Positions 52,529 to 60,251 of a stretch of DNA of 64,000 nucleotides are shown here, piece by piece (within the stretch, counting starts at the first letter, position 1; the number at the start of each line of letters is the position of its first letter). The DNA lies in the NCBI GenBank assembly GCA_900545275.1, contig UQYG01000004.1, positions 62,001-126,000 on the forward strand. The letters run 5' to 3'. A program made the translations under genes and the position numbers. Source of the stretch: an uncultured Sutterella sp. GTDB taxonomy: Bacteria; Pseudomonadota; Gammaproteobacteria; Burkholderiales; Burkholderiaceae_F. The notes below the pieces were generated by a model. The model saw only the letters and a list, made by a program, of their open reading frames with translations. It searched no databases and was not told the origin of the DNA.

Positions 52529-52652
52529 CTTTACGGCGCTTTTAGGTAAATTCTCCCGTATTCGGGACTTTTTCGCAACTCTAGGTATTCCCGCCCTTTC
52601 CGGAACGTAAAAAACGCCCCGACCATGCGGCGGAGCGCCTTTCCCCGTTTCG

Positions 52653-52679
52653 AGACCGTCCGGAAAGAGTCGGACGGTC
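52653..52679 (-). terminator. Inverted repeat after cstA, possible terminator
   Basis: GACCGTCCG (52653-52661) pairs perfectly with CGGACGGTC (52671-52679), 19 bases past the cstA stop on the minus strand. No T-run follows, so intrinsic termination is uncertain. Confidence 0.45.
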
Positions 52680-52697
52680 TCATTTCGAAACAGTTTT

Positions 52698-54377
52698 TTA
52701 AGCGGCCTTGACAGTCTTTTCTTCGCGGCCGAAGAGCTTCGGCACGGCGTGCCAGACCACGAGGAGCGCGAGGATCATGAGCGCGATCGCGAGGATCAGC
52801 TGCAGACCCTGGACCATGAAGGTGAAGGTGCCGTCGGCGATCGTGCCGAAGATGCCCCAAACGGACATGCCGAGCGCCGTCATCGTCACGACGAACATGA
52901 TCGTCATCGGGACGTAGAGCATGGCGCCGTTGCGGCCCGTGCTCTTCAGGAACACGGCGAGCGAAGTGAGCACCAGAGCCGAGAGGAGCTGGTTGGCGGA
53001 GCCGAAGAGCGGCCAGATCGACATGTAGCCCGCGAGGCAGAGGAGATAGGCGAGAACGAGCGTCAGGACCGTCGCGAAGTAGGGATTCGTGAAGAGAACC
53101 TGGACGGCGTTCTTTTCCTTGCCTTCGGAGGGCGTGAAGAGTTCCTGCAGGCTCATGCGGCCGATGCGGGCCACGGCGTCCACGCTCGTGAGAGCCAGAG
53201 CCGAAACGCACATCGTGAGGATGCAGGCGGCGATGTCCTGCGGAACGCCGAAGATCGTCGTAAGGAAGCTCGCGACCGAGGTCGAGAAGAGCTGGAAGGG
53301 CGTGCCGCTCGGGAGCACACCGCCCGTGGAGGCGGCGGCCACCACGACGAGACTCAGAACGCCGAGCACGCATTCGACGAGCATCGAGCCGTAGCCGACG
53401 GGACGCATGTCGGCTTCGTTCGAGATCATCTTCGAGCTCGTGCCGCTCGAAACGAGGCTGTGGAAGCCCGAGACGGCGCCGCAGGCGATCGTGACGAAGA
53501 GGATCGGGAAGAGCGGCTGGTTCTTGACTTCAAAGCCCACGAAGGCCGGGAGTTCGATCGACGGATTGATGACGATGACGCCGATCACGCCCGCGGCGAT
53601 CATGCCGATCAGAAGGAACATCGACAGATAGTCGCGCGGATTCTTGAGAAGCCACATCGGCATTACGGCTGCGGCGAAGAGGTAGGCGAAGATCACGTAG
53701 CGCCAGGTCACGCCGTCGAGATAGATCGGGTTGGCGATGCCGAGCCAAACCATGACGACCATGAGGACGATGCCCACGGCGAGCTGCACGCCCGCGGACG
53801 GACGCATGTACTTGAGGTAGAGTCCGAAGAGAATGGCGCCCGCCATGTAGATGAGCGAAATGGAGCCTGCGGCGGCGTTCGGGAGGATCTCGGCGCCGTC
53901 CTTCGTGAAGCCGTTGAAGGTGTTCGCGACCATGTCGCAGAAGGCGGCGATCACAAGGAGGGTAAAGAGCCAGCAGAAAAGGAGGAAGAGACGACGGCCG
54001 AGGGCGCCGATGTAGTCTTCAATCAGCATGCCGATCGAGCGGCCGTTGTTCTTGACCGAGGCGTAGAGGGCCGTGAAGTCCTGCACGGCGCCGAAGAAGA
54101 TGCCGCCCACGATCATCCAGAGAAGAGCCGGGAGCCATCCGAACATCGCGGCGATGATCGGGCCCGTCACCGGGCCCGCGCCCGTAATCGAAGTGAACTG
54201 GTGCGCAAAAACCGACCAGCGGTTTTGCGGGGAGAAGTCGTTGCCGTCGTTGAAGCGTTGAGCCGGTGTGAGCGCTGCGGGGTCGATGCCCCAGGTCTTC
54301 TCGAGCCAGCGACCGTAGAAACGGTAGCCGAGAAAGAAGATCACCATGGCTCCCACCATGATTGTAAGTCCGTTCAT
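52698..54377 (-). CDS. CstA-family transporter (carbon starvation / pyruvate-peptide uptake)
   Basis: A 559-residue inner-membrane protein with about 15 hydrophobic segments. The CstA signature is clear: FNDGNDFSPQNRWSVFAHQF, then TSITGAGPVTGPIIAAMFGW, and GGIFFGAVQDFTALYASVKN. Its length matches the shorter CstA class rather than the roughly 700-residue E. coli CstA and BtsT. Family members take up pyruvate or peptides. The start at 54377 opens MNGLTIMVGAMVIFFLGYRF, with CAGGA upstream. It stands alone; no LytS/LytT pair is adjacent. Confidence 0.92.
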   Translation of the reverse strand: MNGLTIMVGAMVIFFLGYRFYGRWLEKTWGIDPAALTPAQRFNDGNDFSPQNRWSVFAHQFTSITGAGPVTGPIIAAMFGWLPALLWMIVGGIFFGAVQDFTALYASVKNNGRSIGMLIEDYIGALGRRLFLLFCWLFTLLVIAAFCDMVANTFNGFTKDGAEILPNAAAGSISLIYMAGAILFGLYLKYMRPSAGVQLAVGIVLMVVMVWLGIANPIYLDGVTWRYVIFAYLFAAAVMPMWLLKNPRDYLSMFLLIGMIAAGVIGVIVINPSIELPAFVGFEVKNQPLFPILFVTIACGAVSGFHSLVSSGTSSKMISNEADMRPVGYGSMLVECVLGVLSLVVVAAASTGGVLPSGTPFQLFSTSVASFLTTIFGVPQDIAACILTMCVSALALTSVDAVARIGRMSLQELFTPSEGKEKNAVQVLFTNPYFATVLTLVLAYLLCLAGYMSIWPLFGSANQLLSALVLTSLAVFLKSTGRNGAMLYVPMTIMFVVTMTALGMSVWGIFGTIADGTFTFMVQGLQLILAIALMILALLVVWHAVPKLFGREEKTVKAA

Positions 54378-55067
54378 GTTTGAGTCCTGCTTGTTGCGAG
54401 TGAGGGTGGTCCCGCCCTGAAGGCGGATTACTCAAAAAATATCTTATGGAGAATTTTTCGGTGCCGCTCGGCTCCCTCTGTCAATCACCCTAAGCGCTTT
54501 TGTGTAGCTCTCCTCTGCGCCGTCAAAAAAACCGCAAAAAAAGGCGCCGAAAGACCGCAAAAAGCCTTTTCTTCCGATCAAAACGGGAAATTCATGAAAA
54601 GAAAGAATCGGGTAAGACGCACCATGAACAGGCGAATAAGAGAGCTTCGAAGACAAAATCCGTAGATCTTCCCCGGCAAAACGGAAGACATTTCAAAAAT
54701 GCAGAAAAACCTCTGAAGCAACCTCATTCCCGACCGCGGGACGAAACGTTCCGAACCGGAGAGCCCCCGTCCTCCGACGCTTCGGCCAAAAAATTGTTTT
54801 TGCGAAATTTTCGCCGTTCGTCTGCGCCCGCACGCCAGGCGACGGGCTTGGGCATACTCCGTCCTCCGCAGCGATTTTGCATTCGCTCCGAAGTAGCCAC
54901 TACGGGTAAAACCCCGTGTGCGGGAAGGCTTCGGAGCGCATACAATTTTTCGCCTCAACGGGCGGCCCGCCGCCCTCCCCTCTTTGCATCAGGCTAGGCG
55001 CCGCAAGGGCGCCCTCAACGTTCGCCGTCGCAGGATGCGTTTTCCCCGTTTTTCTCAGGAAATCATC
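54378..55067. other. Non-coding stretch between divergent cstA and the exported flavodoxin-fold gene
   Basis: About 690 bases of mixed, partly AT-rich sequence. ORFs of up to 165 codons exist on both strands but have no ribosome sites or recognisable domains and no protein-like composition. TACAAT at 54941-54946 is a possible -10 for the downstream gene. A lone TTGACA reading leftwards at 54484-54479 lacks a partner -10. Confidence 0.45.
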
Positions 55068-55907
55068 ATGCGAAATCTCACACTCCTTCTCGTTTGCGGC
55101 CTTCTTTCCGCCGGCGCTTATGCCGCCGACGCCGTCTCGGGCGCCACGGCCAAGGCTCCCGCTTCGTCCGCCATGCCCGAAAACGTCGACGCCGTCACGT
55201 CGGCCTCGGTCGTTCCCGCCGCACACCGTCAGACCGTAAAACCCAACGGCTTCACGAAATCCGACAAGAAGAAGGTTCTCTTCGTCGTGGGTGACCCGCG
55301 TCACGAATCCGTCGAATGGGACCTCGTGAACACCGCGATGGCCCACTTCATGGCTAAGGGCCTCGAAGTCGAACTGCGCGACCTCTACGAAATCGGCTTC
55401 TCGCCGGTTCTCCCGCGCGAATCCTTCTTCCACGCCAAGGACGGCTTCGGCCAGGCTCCGGAAGACGTCGCGCGCGAACAGCCCTTTGTCGCCGCCGCCG
55501 ACTACATCGTCTTTGCCTATCCGAACTGGCACGATTCGCCCAACGCCATCGTGAAAGGCTACATGGAACGCGTCTTCTCGAAGCAGTTCGCCTATCGCGA
55601 CACCGAGAAGGGCCTTGAAGGCCTACTCAAGGACAAGGCCATCTACACGATCTTCAACGCCGGCTGGATCGGCCAGGGCCGCGGCGACGTAGGCGACGGC
55701 ATCGGCAAGTCGGACGCCGTCTGGGATCGTTATCTGAACGCCTACAAGGTCGTGGACGACGACACGGCCGGCTTCTGGGGCGCGAAGAACCTCGGACGCT
55801 TCGCCAACGACCAGACGCCCGCCAATCTCTCGAAGAACTACGGCAAGGAAATCGAAGCCCTGCGCGCCGACCTTTGCAAGAAGCTCGACAAGGTCTTCGG
55901 CCTTTGA
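55068..55907 (+). CDS. Exported flavodoxin-fold NAD(P)H:quinone-oxidoreductase-like protein with flavinylation-like motif
   Basis: A 279-residue precursor. Residues 1-19 are a signal peptide (LTLLLVCGLLSAGAYA). The mature start carries DAVSGAT (residues 21-27) and a weaker copy DAVTSAS (41-47), resembling the Dxx(S/T)GA(T/S) motif that ApbE uses to attach FMN covalently. From about residue 67 a Flavodoxin_2 fold follows: KKKVLFVVGDPRHESVEWD, LEVELRDLYEIGF, then ADYIVFAYPNWHDSPNAIVKGY and MERVFSKQFAY. Cytoplasmic relatives (NQO, MdaB, KefF) lack a signal peptide. The ATG has AGGA upstream. It converges on the FAD-protein gene of the respiratory locus. Confidence 0.83.
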   Translation: MRNLTLLLVCGLLSAGAYAADAVSGATAKAPASSAMPENVDAVTSASVVPAAHRQTVKPNGFTKSDKKKVLFVVGDPRHESVEWDLVNTAMAHFMAKGLEVELRDLYEIGFSPVLPRESFFHAKDGFGQAPEDVAREQPFVAAADYIVFAYPNWHDSPNAIVKGYMERVFSKQFAYRDTEKGLEGLLKDKAIYTIFNAGWIGQGRGDVGDGIGKSDAVWDRYLNAYKVVDDDTAGFWGAKNLGRFANDQTPANLSKNYGKEIEALRADLCKKLDKVFGL

Positions 55908-55929
55908 TCTTTTTTGCGTTCAGCCTTGA

Positions 55930-55966
55930 AGGGCCGCGCTCCCGCTTCGGGGCCGCGGCCCTTTTT
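55930..55966 (+). terminator. Rho-independent terminator
   Basis: AGGGCCGCG (55930-55938) pairs with CGCGGCCCT (55954-55962), followed by TTTT. It lies between the convergent flavodoxin-fold gene and the FAD-protein gene. Confidence 0.85.
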
Positions 55967-55969
55967 GCG

Positions 55970-57418
55970 TCAGGCGCCCTTCAGAGCCTTGGCGCGAATC
56001 GCGGCGCTTTGTCCCGCCTTGCGCCCGAAGACGAAGGCGTCGGTGAGGCCGTTGCCGCCCAAGCGGAAGTTTCCGTGGACGCCCCCCGTGACTTCACCCG
56101 CGGCGTAGAGCCCGGCGATCGGAAGGTCCTCCGCGTTCTTCACCTCGGCCTTCGCGTTGATCGCGACGCCCCCGCAGGTGTAGTGAATGTCGAAGCGCTC
56201 GCGCCCGAAATAGAAGGGCGGCGTCTCGATTCGCTGCGTAAAGCGCGTGCGCCCGAACTCTTCGTCTCGCCCGAGATCGGCCGCGCGGTTGTATTTCTCC
56301 ATTTCCGCCCGCAGCGCATTGGCGGGGATTCCCATGCGGATCGCGAGTTCCGAGAGGTCCTGCGCGGTTCCAACCGTTCCCTGCTGCACCTTCGTCGCGA
56401 AGGTCGCGCCCTTGCGGCTTCTGCCGTCCGTGATCACCCAGAATTCCTTTTCGCCCTGGCGTGAAAGGTCGTCGAGGACCGATTGCCAGGTGCCCGTCTC
56501 GTCGGTGAAGCGCCGTCCTGCGAGCGTGAGAAAGATTTCCGCGCCCGGATAGTCGAGGACGCGTCCGCCCCAGAAGGGAATCGCCATGACGGCGTCCATG
56601 TCGCGCAGAGCCGCCCCGACGGCCTCCGCCATGCGGATCCCGTCCCCCGTGGCGGGGTCGAGGTGCGACGACCCCGCGGCGTAGGTGGTGAAGAAGCTCT
56701 CATCAAAGATCGGCGCCCAGCGCATGCGAAGCGCGGCCGAAGCGCCGAAGCCGCCCGTCGCGAGCACGACGGCGCGCGCACGGAAGGTCTTGCGACCCTC
56801 GGGAGTTTGACATTCCACGCCCGCGACGGCGCCCTCTTCCAAGAGAAGCCGCTGCGCGCGGTGGCGATAGAAAATCGGAATCCCGCGGCGCTTTGCGACG
56901 CGGGAGAGCGTTTCGACGTAGACGTAGCCGTGGCGGCGCATCACGGTTCGGTGCGCGCGCGGAAAGACGCCGTTGTAGGCTTCGAAAAGGACCGGATCGA
57001 AGGGAACGCCGTGTCCCTTGAGCCAGGCGAGCATCGGTTCGCTCTCGTGCACAAGCACGCTGATGAGATCGGGATCGCCCCGACGGCCGCCTCCTTCGTA
57101 GGTATCGCGAAAGAAGGCCTCGGTCGAGTCGGTTCGTCCCATCCGTTTCTGTCCTTCCGGATCATAGGCGTTCACCGACCCCGAAGCGACGAGCGTGTGT
57201 CCGCCCGCGATCGCCATCTTTTCCAGAATTGCGACGCGGCCCGCCCCCGCCTCGTCGGCGGCGAGCGCCGCGGAGAGTCCCGCCGCGCCCGAACCCACGA
57301 CGAGGACGTCCCAGGGTTCTTCATCGGACGTTTCCGCGGCCCGAAGGGGCGGTATCCCGACGAAGCCGAGTCCCGCGCCGAGTCCGAGGGCCGTGACGAG
57401 TCTGCGGCGGTCGGTCAT
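55970..57418 (-). CDS. Exported FAD-dependent flavocytochrome-c-like oxidoreductase
   Basis: A 482-residue periplasmic flavoprotein of the fumarate/urocanate reductase superfamily. An N-terminal DRRRLVTALGLGAGLG resembles a Tat signal. The FAD motif is VLVVGSGAAGLSAALAADEAG and the C-terminal FAD block is GLYAAGEVTGGVHGNFRLGG. Compared from memory with Shewanella fumarate reductase, the acid-catalyst Arg position reads DETGTWQ (Trp instead of Arg) and the HHTMGG block reads HYTCGG. Its substrate is therefore probably not fumarate. Its start overlaps the response-regulator stop (ATGA), so it is cotranscribed with the two-component pair. Confidence 0.87.
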   Translation of the reverse strand: MTDRRRLVTALGLGAGLGFVGIPPLRAAETSDEEPWDVLVVGSGAAGLSAALAADEAGAGRVAILEKMAIAGGHTLVASGSVNAYDPEGQKRMGRTDSTEAFFRDTYEGGGRRGDPDLISVLVHESEPMLAWLKGHGVPFDPVLFEAYNGVFPRAHRTVMRRHGYVYVETLSRVAKRRGIPIFYRHRAQRLLLEEGAVAGVECQTPEGRKTFRARAVVLATGGFGASAALRMRWAPIFDESFFTTYAAGSSHLDPATGDGIRMAEAVGAALRDMDAVMAIPFWGGRVLDYPGAEIFLTLAGRRFTDETGTWQSVLDDLSRQGEKEFWVITDGRSRKGATFATKVQQGTVGTAQDLSELAIRMGIPANALRAEMEKYNRAADLGRDEEFGRTRFTQRIETPPFYFGRERFDIHYTCGGVAINAKAEVKNAEDLPIAGLYAAGEVTGGVHGNFRLGGNGLTDAFVFGRKAGQSAAIRAKALKGA

Positions 57419-58041
57419 CGCGCCTCTCCGCCCTTCAGAAGGTTCGCGCGCTCAAGCGCCCTGGCGATCGCAACGGCCGAGCGTACGCCCAACTTTTTCG
57501 TGACGTTGCCGCGGTGCATCTTGACGGTCGGAAGCGAAATGCCGAGTCGGTCCGCGATCTGCTTGTTGAGAAGCCCCTGGGCGACGAGCTGCGCCACCTC
57601 GAGTTCGCGCTCGGTCAGGCGTTCGGTCGCGGCCTGCACCTGTGCGCTCTCGTCGGCGGTGCGCACTTCGTCGAGGCTCTTTTGCACGGCCTTCCTGACG
57701 GCTTCGACGAGGACTTCCGGATCGACGGGCTTCACGAGAAAGTCGAGCGCCCCGCGGTGCACGGCCTGCATCGCCATCGGAATGTCGCCGTGGGCCGAAA
57801 GAAAGATGACGGGGATCGTTTCGCCGCGCTCGACGAGCGTCTCCTGCAGTTCCATCCCGGTCATCCCGGGCATGCGGTGGTCGAGCAGAAGGCAACCCGG
57901 CCGCGTCGGATCGTCCATCGAAAGAAAGGAAATCGCCGACGAATAGGTGAGCACGTCGAACCCCGCCATGCGGATCAAAAAGGCGGTGCTCCGCAGGAGT
58001 TCCTCATCGTCGTCGACGATGCGTACGAGCGGTTTCGTCAT
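57415..58041 (-). CDS. FixJ/TtrR-type LuxR response regulator
   Basis: A 208-residue regulator. The receiver domain has the acidic pocket DDD at residues 10-12, phospho-acceptor Asp54 in LLLDHRMPGM and Lys104 in FLVKPVDP. A LuxR helix-turn-helix fills residues 140-200 (LTERELEVAQLVAQGLLNKQ, then ADRLGISLPTVKMHRGNV). It overlaps both the kinase upstream and the FAD protein downstream by 4 bases. It most likely binds the CCAAGGTATGT repeats at 60126-60160 to switch on the divergent flavocytochrome genes, which is an inference. Confidence 0.92.
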   Translation of the reverse strand: MTKPLVRIVDDDEELLRSTAFLIRMAGFDVLTYSSAISFLSMDDPTRPGCLLLDHRMPGMTGMELQETLVERGETIPVIFLSAHGDIPMAMQAVHRGALDFLVKPVDPEVLVEAVRKAVQKSLDEVRTADESAQVQAATERLTERELEVAQLVAQGLLNKQIADRLGISLPTVKMHRGNVTKKLGVRSAVAIARALERANLLKGGEAR

Positions 58042-60041
58042 TTTTCTTCTCCTCTATAGGCTTCGATCACGACTTCGGCGCAGATGCCGGCGACGGGAAG
58101 CTGATAAAAGCGCAGCGTCCCGCCGTGGCGGTCGACGATGCCGCGGCAAATCGAAAGACCGATGCCGAGCCCCTCCTGTTTGACGGATTCGCCGTAACCC
58201 GTGAGACGAGCGAATTGTTCGGGAGTGAGTTTCGGTCCGTTGTCGGTGACGCGCAGCCAGTAGCGGTCTTTGTCGAGCGTGAGCGACACGCTCACGAACC
58301 CGCCCTTCACGTCGAAGGCGGCGTGGCCGGCGTTTCGCATCAAGTTGAGCGTCAAGAGTTCCAGTTCGAGGGCGTCGCCCAACACCATCGCCGGCCGGTC
58401 TTCGCTCGGATCGGCCTTGAGGAAGTCGCCCGCCACGATGCGGATCGGCACGCGCTTCGTGTCGTGGCGCTCGACGATTGCGGCGGCGCGCCGCACGGCG
58501 GCGAGCCAGTCGACGGGCTTCAGGGGCTCGTTGCTGCGCTTGGCGTAGCCGCGCACGCGGTTGACGATCGCCGTGACGCGGGCGGCTTCGTCCGCCATGG
58601 CGGCGAGCGCCGACTCGGCCATCGCGCGGTCGTCGTCCGTCGTCTGACGCGCCTTGTTCCAGAGCTTGAGTCCGCCGATGTAGTTCGTAATCGAGGCGAG
58701 CGGCTGCTTCAATTCGTGCGCGAACATGCTGCTCATCTGCGAGAGCATCCCGACGCGCTCGACGGCGGAGAGGCGTTCGCGGGACGTTCGCGCCTCCTCT
58801 TCCATGCGGTCGCGTTCCTTCAACGCCGCTTCGAGTTCGGTCGTGCGCACGCGAACGAGATGCTTCGCGCGCACCGTGTGGAAAGCGAGGAAGGCAAGGA
58901 GCGCAACAAAGCCGATGAGCCAGTCGAGGTGACGCTTGAAAAATCCGAGGAAGGTCTGCTCGTCAAGATAGGCGTAGGGCCCGTAGTGAAGGGTCTCCAT
59001 GAGGGAGCGCACGCCGCTCAGATCAACCCGAATCCCCCAGCGGTAGTTCTGCTGCGAAGGCATGCCGAAAAGCACCGCCGCGAGACGCCGTACCGTGTCG
59101 TCCTGCGCGTTCGCGGTGTAGGCGATCGACCAGTCCGGGTAGCGCGACGTCGAGGCGAGGCAGGCGCCGGGTTCCGCCGGACGCGTGAAGACGGGAAGGA
59201 AGGCTTCCGTATCGATCATCCCCTGCTCGCGGAGCCGCTCGTAGGTGCAGGCGGAAAGAAGTCCCGCGTCGGCGTCGCCCGAAGCGACGGCGTTCAGCAC
59301 TTCGGGGGCGTCGTGCGCGCGCCAGAGAAGTCCGCCGAAAAAGTCGTCCGCTTCGTACCCTTCTTCCACAAGACGGCCGCCCAACCACTGCCAGGGCCCG
59401 AACGACACGCTGCTCTCCAAGGCGAGGCGCTTTCCGCGCAGATCCTCCCAATTCTTTGGGGCGGGTTTCTCCGTCGAAACGAGAAGAAGCGCTCCGGCCG
59501 ATCCCGCCGCGCCCTCGCCGATTCGCTCGCGCGTCGCCAAGGGCACCGCCCCCGTGTCGAGCATGAGGGAGACGGTCGTGCCCGCCGTCGCCACGGCGAA
59601 GGGAATCTTGCGCTCCCGCACTTCCTCCACGAAGACGCGCGAAGGAATCCCCTCGACGATTACGCGTCGGTCGGGAAAGGTGTGCTTCAGGGCGTTGAGA
59701 ACGGGAAGAACGCTCTGATAGAAGACGGCGGACGCCCCCGTATCCTCCACGGCGATCCAAAAGTCACCCGGAGCGGGTCCCTCTGCGGGCACGGGATCGA
59801 TCGGAAGAACAGAGGGAACCTCTCCTTCGCGAAATTCGAGCGAACGAAGGGCCGAAAGGTCGAAGCTTGCCGCCGAGACGGCGTCGGACGGGGAAGATTC
59901 TTCGGCGGCGAACGCCGCAGGAGAGGAAATAAAGAGAGCGAGGGAGAGAAGCGCCGCAACCGCCCCGACGCACCCCGCCGCGACGGCTTTGCGGCGTCGC
60001 GCAAGGATTTCGCAAAGGGAGAAATGGCGGAGACGGTTCAT
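58038..60041 (-). CDS. TtrS-like sensor histidine kinase with PhnD-type periplasmic sensor
   Basis: A 667-residue membrane kinase. An N-terminal hydrophobic segment (about residues 18-48, ending SSPAAFAAE) is followed by a periplasmic PhnD-like binding-protein domain (about 75-330; FWIAVEDTGASAVF, LRGKRLALESSVSFGPW). A second membrane helix lies near residue 370 and a coiled coil follows. The phospho-acceptor His is near 442 in FAHELKQPLASITNYIGG, and the HATPase domain has NLMRNAGHAAFD and LGIGLSICRGIVDRHGG. The ATG at 60041 is preferred, although its ribosome site is weak; ATG 60221 would run through the operator repeats. It senses a periplasmic ligand, possibly the substrate of the divergent reductase. 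Confidence 0.9.
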   Translation of the reverse strand: MNRLRHFSLCEILARRRKAVAAGCVGAVAALLSLALFISSPAAFAAEESSPSDAVSAASFDLSALRSLEFREGEVPSVLPIDPVPAEGPAPGDFWIAVEDTGASAVFYQSVLPVLNALKHTFPDRRVIVEGIPSRVFVEEVRERKIPFAVATAGTTVSLMLDTGAVPLATRERIGEGAAGSAGALLLVSTEKPAPKNWEDLRGKRLALESSVSFGPWQWLGGRLVEEGYEADDFFGGLLWRAHDAPEVLNAVASGDADAGLLSACTYERLREQGMIDTEAFLPVFTRPAEPGACLASTSRYPDWSIAYTANAQDDTVRRLAAVLFGMPSQQNYRWGIRVDLSGVRSLMETLHYGPYAYLDEQTFLGFFKRHLDWLIGFVALLAFLAFHTVRAKHLVRVRTTELEAALKERDRMEEEARTSRERLSAVERVGMLSQMSSMFAHELKQPLASITNYIGGLKLWNKARQTTDDDRAMAESALAAMADEAARVTAIVNRVRGYAKRSNEPLKPVDWLAAVRRAAAIVERHDTKRVPIRIVAGDFLKADPSEDRPAMVLGDALELELLTLNLMRNAGHAAFDVKGGFVSVSLTLDKDRYWLRVTDNGPKLTPEQFARLTGYGESVKQEGLGIGLSICRGIVDRHGGTLRFYQLPVAGICAEVVIEAYRGEEK

Positions 60042-60125
60042 GACGGTGAAGAAAGGGAAAGTCTTGGAATCATGACAGGAAACGGCCCGCGACGCAAGGC
60101 TTTGACGGGCCATCCCCGACCTATC

Positions 60126-60160
60126 CCAAGGTATGTATACCGACCCATACCAAGGTATGT
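60126..60160. promoter_or_regulatory. Two direct repeats, candidate operator of the divergent respiratory locus
   Basis: CCAAGGTATGT occurs at 60126-60136 and 60150-60160, exactly 24 bases apart, and each copy is part of a small inverted repeat (GGTATGTATACC and CATACC-AA-GGTATG). They lie about 92 bases before the flavoprotein ATG and 85 bases before the kinase ATG. Two same-face sites are typical of FixJ/NarL-type activators. Confidence 0.7.
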
Positions 60161-60251
60161 CGCCGAAAATTCGACGCGGCGCGAGAATGTTCCCAACCGA
60201 AAGGTTTCTCTCCTTTTGCACACTCTCAACACATCACCGAAGAGGATTCAA

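Larger units (their letters stand above)
50745..52535. mobile_element. IS200/IS605-type insertion sequence with divergent tnpA and tnpB
   Basis: The element holds an IS200-type Y1 transposase gene (plus) and a TnpB gene (minus), back to back. Subterminal hairpins lie at each end: TCACCG/CGGTGA at 50754-50775 on the tnpB side and CCCCG/CGGGG at 52508-52528 on the tnpA side, both containing CGCCCTGAA. This matches the known single-strand transposition ends of the family, which lack inverted repeats and target duplications. Exact boundaries are estimates. Both genes look intact. Confidence 0.9.

Noticed and set aside
54479..54484. Perfect leftward TTGACA as cstA promoter
   Set aside because: No acceptable -10 hexamer lies at 15-19 bases; the nearest AT-rich hexamer is over 30 bases away.
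58125..60251. Apparent 709-codon N-terminal extension of the flavoprotein
   Set aside because: The frame is open only because it mirrors the kinase gene. The Tat signal and start region at 60252 fix the real N terminus.
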